DNA of 38,814 bases from an uncultured Woeseia sp. Its GTDB lineage: Bacteria; Pseudomonadota; Gammaproteobacteria; Steroidobacterales; Woeseiaceae. Positions 33,434 through 38,814 of the stretch are shown here, one piece after another. The position numbers and the translations under genes were made by a program. The notes beneath the pieces were generated by a model. That model saw nothing but the letters and a program-made list of their open reading frames with translations. It searched no databases and was not told the DNA's origin. The stretch's first letter is position 1. Each line of letters opens with the position of its first letter. The DNA lies in the NCBI GenBank assembly GCA_937925605.1, contig CALALV010000183.1:1-38814 (forward strand). Reading direction: 5' to 3'.

Positions 33434-33862
33434 TCAGCCGGCCGCCAGCCGCCGCAGGCGCTCCAGGTAGCGAGCCTCGTCGGGCGGCCCGTCACCGGCC
33501 TGGGCTTCCCACAGCGTCTCGGCGAGGCATTCGAGCATGCGGTGCTCGGCCTCGTGCGCGTCGCCGGCGCGCGCCGCGATGCGCGCGTGCAGCGCGCGCA
33601 CGCCCGCCGGACGGTCGGTGGCCAGCTGGTCGCGGATGGCGAGGTGCAGCCCCATGTGCAGGAACGGGTTGGTCCGGCCTTGCTCCGGCGTGAAGTCTTC
33701 ATCGAGCGCCTCGGCGGACAGGGCGTCGTGATACTCGGGATGCTCCTCGATCACGGCTGCGATCTGTGCCTCGAGCGGGCTCAGCGGCTGGCCCGCGGTC
33801 GCCTTCGCCCAGGCGTCCGCGTACATCCGGCGCAGCTCGCCGCGGTCCTGGCCGAATATCAC
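33434..33862 (-). CDS. DUF1841 family protein
   Basis: The product is 142 residues from GTG 33862, which overlaps the nth stop by four bases (GTGA). The family blocks are FGQDRGELRRMYADAW, PLSPLEAQIAAVIEEHPEYH, GRTNPFLHMGLHLAIRDQ, TDRPAGVRALH and EHRMLECLAETLWEAQ. There is no signal peptide or membrane helix. The family is common in beta- and gammaproteobacteria and has no established function. Conserved His/Glu-rich segments could bind a metal, which is speculation. It closes the rsx-nth operon. Confidence 0.88.
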   Translation of the reverse strand: MIFGQDRGELRRMYADAWAKATAGQPLSPLEAQIAAVIEEHPEYHDALSAEALDEDFTPEQGRTNPFLHMGLHLAIRDQLATDRPAGVRALHARIAARAGDAHEAEHRMLECLAETLWEAQAGDGPPDEARYLERLRRLAAG

Positions 33863-34503
33863 GACGAATCTCCCGGGGTCTTGCGGCGGTACTCGCACAG
33901 GTCGGCAATCAGGCAGTCCGGGCATTTCGGCTTGCGCGCGACGCAGGTATAGCGGCCGTGCAGGATCAGCCAGTGGTGCGCGTCCTTCAGGAATTCCCCG
34001 GGGACGAGGCGCAGCAGGCGCTTCTCGACCTCGAGCGGGGTCTTGCCCTTCGCAATACCGGTGCGGTTCGCGACCCGGAATATGTGGGTGTCGACCGCAA
34101 CCGTCGGCTCGCCGAATGCCGTGTTCAGGATCACGTTGGCGGTCTTGCGGCCGACCCCGGGCAGCGCCTCCAGCGCCGCGCGCGTGCGCGGCACCTCGCC
34201 GTCGTGTTCCTCGACGAGTATCCGGCAGGTCCTGATGACGTTCTCCGCCTTGGTGTTGAACAGGCCGATCGTGCGGATGTAGCGCTTCAGCCCGGCGACG
34301 CCGAGCTCGAGCAGCGCAGCCGGCGTGTTCGCGACCGGAAAAAGCTTCGCCGTCGCCTTGTTGACGCCGACGTCGGTCGCCTGCGCGGACAGGATGACGG
34401 CCACGAGCAGCTCGAACGGGCTCGACCAGGCGAGTTCCGTTTCCGGCCTCGGGTTCGCCGCGCGCAGTCGGCGGAAGATTTCCGTGCGCTTCTCGCGGTT
34501 CAA
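33859..34503 (-). CDS. nth: Endonuclease III
   Basis: The 214-residue product is a bifunctional DNA glycosylase/AP lyase for oxidised pyrimidines. The helix-hairpin-helix LPGVGRKTANVIL holds the catalytic Lys, VDTHIFRVANR holds the catalytic Asp, and the [4Fe-4S] cluster is bound by CVARKPKCPDCLIADLC (C-x6-C-x2-C-x5-C). The start is TTG 34503, nine bases after the rsxE stop, with no obvious Shine-Dalgarno; the next ATG/GTG would cut into conserved sequence, so TTG is the best choice. The rsxE-nth order is the classical gammaproteobacterial one. Confidence 0.97.
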   Translation of the reverse strand: MNREKRTEIFRRLRAANPRPETELAWSSPFELLVAVILSAQATDVGVNKATAKLFPVANTPAALLELGVAGLKRYIRTIGLFNTKAENVIRTCRILVEEHDGEVPRTRAALEALPGVGRKTANVILNTAFGEPTVAVDTHIFRVANRTGIAKGKTPLEVEKRLLRLVPGEFLKDAHHWLILHGRYTCVARKPKCPDCLIADLCEYRRKTPGDSS

Positions 34504-34512
34504 GGTTGCGGT

Positions 34513-35187
34513 TCAAACGTTGCGATACTGGCGCGCGGCGAGTGAGCGGGCGGGCCTGCCCTGGCGGCGCTGGTCGACGATGTTCTTGACGGCTACGGCC
34601 AGGCCCAGGCTGAAGAACGCGCCCGGCGGCAGGATCGCGAGCAGGAAGCCGCCGTCGGTCAGCACGAGGCCCGGCAGCGCCTCGCCGCCGAACAGCATGT
34701 CGAGGCGCGCGAGGATCGTGCCGCTGCCGACGAGCTCGCGGAACAGGCCCAGCGCGCACAGGAGCAGCGCGAAGCCCGCGCCCATGAACAGGCCGTCGAC
34801 GAGGCTCGCGCCGACCGGGTTGCGGCTCGCGTACACCTCGGCACGCGCGACGATGGCGCAGTTCGTGACGATCAGCGGAATAAAGATGCCGAGCGACCGG
34901 TCGAGCGCCGGCAGGTAGGCCTTGAACAACAGCTCGATGCAGGTGACCAGGCTCGAGATGATCAGGACGTACATCGGGATGCGGATTTCCGGGCGCAGGA
35001 AACGCCGCGTCGCCGATACCAGCACGTTGGATACCGTCAGCACCGACAGCGTCGCGAGCCCGAGCCCGAGGCCGTTGACGAAGCTGCTGGTAACGGCCAG
35101 CAGCGGGCACAGCCCGAGCAGCTGCACCAGCCCCGGGTTCTGGTCCCACAGGCCGCGTCGCAGGCGGTCGCCGATCGTCTCGCTCAT
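34513..35187 (-). CDS. rsxE: Rsx/Rnf electron transport complex subunit E
   Basis: The 224-residue integral membrane protein has about six helices. Its start LRRGLWDQNPGLVQLLGLCPLLAV carries the conserved N-P-x-L-V-Q-x-L-G-L-C-P-L-L block, with the half-membrane Cys that helps bind the RsxA/E iron-sulfur cluster. The second inverted-repeat half keeps IPLIVTNCAIVARAE, with the matching Cys. It works with RsxA, which lies outside the window, in the membrane core of the ion-pumping NADH:ferredoxin oxidoreductase. It starts two bases after the rsxG stop. A short basic tail follows the last helix. Confidence 0.96.
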   Translation of the reverse strand: MSETIGDRLRRGLWDQNPGLVQLLGLCPLLAVTSSFVNGLGLGLATLSVLTVSNVLVSATRRFLRPEIRIPMYVLIISSLVTCIELLFKAYLPALDRSLGIFIPLIVTNCAIVARAEVYASRNPVGASLVDGLFMGAGFALLLCALGLFRELVGSGTILARLDMLFGGEALPGLVLTDGGFLLAILPPGAFFSLGLAVAVKNIVDQRRQGRPARSLAARQYRNV

Positions 35188-35189
35188 GC

Positions 35190-35918
35190 TTAGTCGTTGC
35201 CGTCGCCGTCGTTGGTAGAGTCGTTCGTGTCGTCGTTCGGATCTTCGATCGATTCGTCGCTCGCAGCGTCCTTCGCGTCGTCGTCGCTCGCGTCGCCGCG
35301 GGCGAAGACCTCGTCTGCGTGGGCCTCGAAGTATAGCAGCGTCTCGCGGATCGCCTTGATCACCGCGCGCGGCGTGATCGAGGCGCCGGTGAGCTGGTCG
35401 AACACGCCGCCGTCGCGCCGGATCGCCCAGTTCTCGCGATCGGGATTGCCCAGCGATTTGCCGGGGAACTGCTCCAGCCAGTCCGACTTCGACGACTCGA
35501 TGCGATCGCCGAGCCCCGGCGTCTCCTGGTGTGCAAGCACGCGCACGGCGCTGATGCGGCCGTCCGCCTCGATGCCGACCAGCAGCCGGATCGGGCCGGA
35601 ATAGCCGTCGCGGGCCGTGACGACGAACAGCGCGGCGACCGGCTGCGACTCGCGGTAGACGCGGTACACGGTGACCGGGCCGCTGCCCGGCAGCTCGTGC
35701 GGCGGTTCGATCGTGATCGCCGACTTCGACAGGTCGCTGTCGTAGTAGAGACCGCCGAGCGCGGGCGCGAGGCTCTGTTCGAGAAAGTCCTTCTCGTTCT
35801 GCTCGATGCGCTCCGCCGTGTGCCGCCAGGTCCACGCGACCAGCGCGGTGCAGACCGCGGCGAGCACGGCGAGTATCGCCGCGCTGGCGAGGATCGAGCC
35901 CTTGCGTTCCTTGCTCAT
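35190..35918 (-). CDS. rsxG: Rsx/Rnf electron transport complex subunit G (covalent FMN)
   Basis: The 242-residue product has one N-terminal helix and a periplasmic FMN domain: ARDGYSGPIRLLVGIEADG, ETPGLGDRIESSKSDWLEQF and DQLTGASITPRAV. The last Thr of TGASIT is the expected covalent FMN site, attached by ApbE. Beyond the usual C-terminus it has about 37 extra residues that are almost all Asp, Ser, Asn, Glu and Thr (from ARGDASDDDAKDA to the end), an acidic periplasmic tail not seen in E. coli RsxG. ATG 35918 overlaps the rsxD stop by four bases. Confidence 0.96.
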   Translation of the reverse strand: MSKERKGSILASAAILAVLAAVCTALVAWTWRHTAERIEQNEKDFLEQSLAPALGGLYYDSDLSKSAITIEPPHELPGSGPVTVYRVYRESQPVAALFVVTARDGYSGPIRLLVGIEADGRISAVRVLAHQETPGLGDRIESSKSDWLEQFPGKSLGNPDRENWAIRRDGGVFDQLTGASITPRAVIKAIRETLLYFEAHADEVFARGDASDDDAKDAASDESIEDPNDDTNDSTNDGDGND

Positions 35919-36973
35919 CCGGAGCCGCTCCCCTGCCGCCGCGGATGGCCGACGATACGCGGCTTCGTCAGCGCGTCGATGGCCGGCACGGCGAGGTTCA
36001 TCAGCAGCACCGCGAAGGCCACGCCGTCGGCATAGCTGCCCCAGCGCCGGATCGCGTAGATGAGGAGGCCGATGCCGAAGCCGTAGACGAGCCGGCCGCG
36101 CACGCTGGTCGCGGCCGACACGGGGTCCGTCGCGATGAAGAATGCGCACAGGATCGCGCCGCCCGAGAACAGGTGGAAGCCGGGGCTGGCGTTCTGGCCC
36201 GGGTCGACGAGGTACATGATCCCGGCCGGCAGCAGCAGGCCGGCGAGCACGGCCGTCGGGATGTGCCAGCGGATGACCTTGCGCAGCATCAGCCAGGCGC
36301 CGCCGATCGCGGTGAAGTTGCCGATCCACTCCCAGCCGCGTCCGCCGAAATCCCCGATCATCGGGTTCGTCTGGATCTCGCCGAAGGTGCGCATGTTGTT
36401 GAAGCCGGCCTTGACCAGGTCGAGCGGGGTCGCACGGCTGATCGCGTCGAAGTCCAGGTAGTCCGGCAGCGTGCCGGTCAGGGCGTAGCGTGCCGTCTCG
36501 TAGAACGTCATGACGTGGTAGTCCATGTCGCCCATGCGCGGCGCGGTCCAGATGTTCAGGTACATCGGGAACGCCGCCATGACCGCCACGTAGCCCGCCA
36601 TCGCCGGGTTGAAGATATTGAAGCCGATGCCGCCGTACAGGTGCTTGGCGACGACGATCGCGAACAGCGCGCCGGTCGCGGTGACCCACCAGGGCGTCAG
36701 CGACGGCAGGGCGAAGGCCAGCAGGACCGCCGTCACGAGCGCCGAGTAGTCCGACCAGGCGTCCTCGACCGGCCGGCCGCGCAGCCGCATCATGACGGCT
36801 TCGCCGAGCAGGCAGAACAGCGCCGCGATCGCGATGTTGAACAGCAGGCCGACGCCGAAGTACCAGACGTAGGCGAGCGTGGCCGGCACCAGCGCGAGCA
36901 GCACCTGCTGCATGATCGCGGCGACGTCGGTGGGCGGCGTGACGAACGGGGCTTCGCGGCGCTCGAACTCCAT
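35915..36973 (-). CDS. rsxD: Rsx/Rnf electron transport complex subunit D (covalent FMN)
   Basis: The 352-residue product has about ten helices and family blocks KHLYGGIGFNIFNPAMAGY, RWHIPTAVL, LFSGGAILCAFFIATDPV and YADGVAFAVLLMNLAVP. The covalent FMN Thr lies in ISRATPLDLVK, in line with the S-x-A-T-P-L-D pattern of E. coli RsxD. It is homologous to NqrB and provides part of the transmembrane ion and electron path. It starts two bases after the rsxC stop and overlaps rsxG by four bases. Confidence 0.97.
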   Translation of the reverse strand: MEFERREAPFVTPPTDVAAIMQQVLLALVPATLAYVWYFGVGLLFNIAIAALFCLLGEAVMMRLRGRPVEDAWSDYSALVTAVLLAFALPSLTPWWVTATGALFAIVVAKHLYGGIGFNIFNPAMAGYVAVMAAFPMYLNIWTAPRMGDMDYHVMTFYETARYALTGTLPDYLDFDAISRATPLDLVKAGFNNMRTFGEIQTNPMIGDFGGRGWEWIGNFTAIGGAWLMLRKVIRWHIPTAVLAGLLLPAGIMYLVDPGQNASPGFHLFSGGAILCAFFIATDPVSAATSVRGRLVYGFGIGLLIYAIRRWGSYADGVAFAVLLMNLAVPAIDALTKPRIVGHPRRQGSGSG

Positions 36974-36975
36974 GC

Positions 36976-38502
36976 TCAGTCGTCCTCGCCGTCGGGCTTC
37001 TGCTGCTGTGCGCGCCGCAGCATGTCCTGGATCGCCTCGGGAGCCGACTCGAGCGCCTCGCGCTTCTGCGCCGCCAGTTCCTGCTCCCGCTCGAGCTTCT
37101 CGCGGCGCAGTCGCGCGTTGCGCTCCTCGAAGCGCTGGCGCGCGCGTTCCGCGCGAGCCTTCTCGTCGGCGAGTTCGCGCATCCGTCCCTTGGCCTTGCG
37201 GAAGTCGGCGGTCAGCGGAATGTGGCTCGGGCAGACCAGGTCGCAGCAGCCGCACTCGATGCAGTCGGTCAGGCCGTACTCGCGCAGCTTGATCTCGTTG
37301 TCCGCGCAGGCGTGCCAGAACAGCTGTTGCGGCAGCAGCTGTACCGGGCAAACCGCGGCGCATTCGCCGCAGCGGATGCAGGGCATCTCGCGCCCGTTGG
37401 CCGGCGCCGCGGACATGACGAGTACGCAGTTCGTGGCCTTGACCAGCGGCACGCGGTCGTTGCTGACCGATTTGCCGCACATCGGTCCGCCGATCACCAT
37501 CGTTGCCGCACGTTCCGTGTAGCCGCCGGCCACGGCGACGACGTCGGCCAGCGTCGTGCCGATCCGCGCCAGCACGTTGCAGGGGTCGGCGACGCCGTCG
37601 CCGGTGACGGTCGTCACCCGCGAAATCAGTGGTTCGCCGTGGTTGACCCAGCGGTGCGCCGCCGCGGCGGTGCCGACGTTCTGCACGACGCAGCCAACGT
37701 CGCTGGGCAGCCCGCCGCTCGGCACCTCGCGATTGGTCACCAGCTGCACGAGCTGATCCTCGCCGCCCGACGGGTAGATCGTCGGCACCTGCTTCAGGAC
37801 GAGGCGCTCGTCGTCGAGTGCCGCGAGTGCCTCGCCGATCGCCCGGAGCGCCTCGGGCTTGTCGCTCTCGAGCACGACGTAGCAGCTGTCGATGCCGAGC
37901 GCGTGCATCAGCACCTGCCCGCCGCGCAGCACGTCCATTGCGTATTCGCGCATCAGCATGTCGTCGCAGCTGATGTAGGGCTCGCACTCGACGCCGTTCA
38001 GGATCAGGTGATCCAGCGGCGCGGTCACGGCCTGCATCAGTTTCTGGGCGGTCGGGAACACGGCGCCGCCGAGGCCGACGATGCCGCCCTGCAGGATCAG
38101 GAGCTGCAGGTCCTCCGGTGCGAGTTCGGTGTACGGCGGCAGGTCGCCGGCGCGCTCGACGGCGCGATCCTCGCCGTCGCACTCGATCACGATGCAAGGT
38201 GCCTTGTCGCCGCGGCGCCGCGACACGGGCCAGGGCTCAATCGCGACGACCCGTCCCGAGGAGCTGGCGTGCACCGGTGCGCTGATGACGCCGTCGCTGT
38301 CGGCGATCAGCTGGCCCTTGAGCACGCGCTCGCCGATGCCGACCACCGGCTGCGCCGGCTCGCCGGCATGCTGCGCGAGCGGCAGCACGAGCTGCGCGGG
38401 CAGCGGCACCTCGCGGATCGCCTGCGCGGTCGACTTCTCCTTTTCCGACGGCAGCCGCAGACCGCCGTGCAGCTTGCCGAGATCGTAAGTCGGGGCGCTC
38501 AC
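36976..38502 (-). CDS. rsxC: Rsx/Rnf electron transport complex subunit C (NADH/FMN, 2x[4Fe-4S])
   Basis: The product is 508 residues from GTG 38502, overlapping the rsxB stop by four bases. The NADH/FMN domain resembles complex I NuoF: GGIVGLGGAVFPTAQKL, LNGVECEPYISCDD and IYPSGGEDQLVQ. Two ferredoxin-type clusters follow: CIRCGECAAVCP and CIECGCCDLVCP. The C-terminal 75 residues form a charged coiled coil (KARAERARQRFEERNARLRR, then more Glu/Arg/Ala), shorter than the long Ala/Lys repeats of E. coli RsxC. It accepts electrons from NADH or exchanges them with ferredoxin at the cytoplasmic face. Confidence 0.97.
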   Translation of the reverse strand: MSAPTYDLGKLHGGLRLPSEKEKSTAQAIREVPLPAQLVLPLAQHAGEPAQPVVGIGERVLKGQLIADSDGVISAPVHASSSGRVVAIEPWPVSRRRGDKAPCIVIECDGEDRAVERAGDLPPYTELAPEDLQLLILQGGIVGLGGAVFPTAQKLMQAVTAPLDHLILNGVECEPYISCDDMLMREYAMDVLRGGQVLMHALGIDSCYVVLESDKPEALRAIGEALAALDDERLVLKQVPTIYPSGGEDQLVQLVTNREVPSGGLPSDVGCVVQNVGTAAAAHRWVNHGEPLISRVTTVTGDGVADPCNVLARIGTTLADVVAVAGGYTERAATMVIGGPMCGKSVSNDRVPLVKATNCVLVMSAAPANGREMPCIRCGECAAVCPVQLLPQQLFWHACADNEIKLREYGLTDCIECGCCDLVCPSHIPLTADFRKAKGRMRELADEKARAERARQRFEERNARLRREKLEREQELAAQKREALESAPEAIQDMLRRAQQQKPDGEDD

Positions 38503-38814
38503 CGGGCCGCCTCCATGCGAATGCAGTCGACCGGGCAGGGCGCGAGGCAGAGCTCGCAGCCGGTGCACTCGTCGGCGATCACCGTGTGCATGTACTGGTG
38601 CGCGCCGAGGATCGCGTCGACCGGGCAGGCATTGCGGCAATGCGTGCAGCCGATGCACAGCGCCTCGTCGACGACGGCAACGCGCTGCTTCATGTCGGTC
38701 GCCGGGACCGCGAGCGCCGGTGCCTCCCGGCCGAGCAGCCCGGCCAGCCGCTGCACGGTTTCCTCGCCGCCCGGCGGGCACAGGTTGATGTCGGCCTCGC
38801 CGGCAACGATGGCT
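38499..38814 (-). CDS. rsxB: Rsx/Rnf electron transport complex subunit B, partial (N-terminus beyond right edge)
   Basis: The last 104 residues are present. The frame is open to the edge, so the N-terminal helix and most of the Fe-S domain lie outside. The visible start AIVAGEADINLCPPGGEET contains the final Cys of the NqrF-like [4Fe-4S] motif. Two ferredoxin clusters follow: CIGCTHCRNACPVDAI and CTGCELCLAPCPVDCI. RsxB passes electrons between ferredoxin, RsxC and the membrane core. rsxA should lie just beyond the edge. Confidence 0.96.
   Translation of the reverse strand, partial: AIVAGEADINLCPPGGEETVQRLAGLLGREAPALAVPATDMKQRVAVVDEALCIGCTHCRNACPVDAILGAHQYMHTVIADECTGCELCLAPCPVDCIRMEAAR

Noticed and set aside
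33394..33693. Plus-strand 99-codon Arg/Ala-rich frame as the missing MNIO precursor peptide
   Set aside because: It is antisense to the DUF1841 gene, has no signal peptide, no repeated Cys motif and no ribosome-binding site.
36400..36450. SRATPLD in RsxD read as a damaged SGAT flavinylation motif
   Set aside because: As I recall it, E. coli RsxD has SQATPLD at this site, so the second position is variable and the Thr is intact.
1..38814. CRISPR array, insertion sequence, prophage or integrative element
   Set aside because: No regularly spaced repeats, transposase or integrase motifs, or long terminal inverted repeats were seen. The single tRNA gene has no visible attachment-site duplication downstream.

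Overview
The window is a GC-rich (by eye about two thirds G+C) bacterial chromosome segment that reads as a gammaproteobacterium. The strongest indicators are an rsxBCDGE-nth operon, RNase T, a monothiol CGFS glutaredoxin, a homodimeric-type AceE of 887 residues and a pilVWXY1 minor-pilin cluster. Acidic low-complexity linkers (AceF, RsxG) hint at a marine or mildly halophilic member, perhaps near Chromatiales, Woeseiaceae or Wenzhouxiangellaceae; that placement is inference. No IS element, phage gene, CRISPR array or rRNA was seen. Genes are tightly packed and no gene-free stretch exceeds 300 bases.

Layout. 1-7225 (minus): a type IV pilus minor-pilin operon, with two FimT/GspH pseudopilins, PilV, PilW, PilX, a small unknown secreted protein and PilY1, then a second unknown secreted protein cut by the left edge. 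7384-8781 (plus): an Irr-like Fur-family regulator, tRNA-Thr(CGT) and a SapC-family protein, closed by a strong hairpin. 8855-10771 (minus): a large Gly-tethered lipoprotein, divergent from a GAF-PAS-PAS-GGDEF-EAL protein (10980-13640). 13651-15180 (minus): nadC and a PuuD-like membrane protein. 15390-16354 (plus): a DUF1289 protein, a BON-domain lipoprotein and grxD. 16355-18579 (minus): an M17 aminopeptidase overlapped by rnt. 18788-26052 (plus): the pyruvate dehydrogenase operon aceE-aceF-lpdA, followed by a periplasmic metallo-beta-lactamase-fold hydrolase. 26108-29374 (minus): a GspG-like pseudopilin abutting a membrane GGDEF-EAL protein. 29527-33349 (minus): a DUF692 multinuclear iron oxidase (HvfB-like), its DUF2063 partner (HvfC-like), a DoxX-type membrane protein and a membrane-anchored glutamate-synthase-like flavoprotein. 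33434-38814 (minus): the Rsx/Rnf electron-transport operon with nth and a DUF1841 gene; rsxB is cut by the right edge.

How they work together. The pilus block builds the priming and tip complex of type IV pili. The two c-di-GMP proteins, one joined to a pseudopilin gene, fit surface-behaviour control. The PDH genes encode a complete complex in which both E2 and E3 carry lipoyl domains. Rsx/Rnf couples NADH and ferredoxin redox to the membrane gradient. The most unusual block is 29527-33349: it has the enzymes of a peptide-modifying (RiPP) pathway with no recognisable precursor gene, and it runs into a membrane flavoprotein. It is the best candidate here for an undescribed system.
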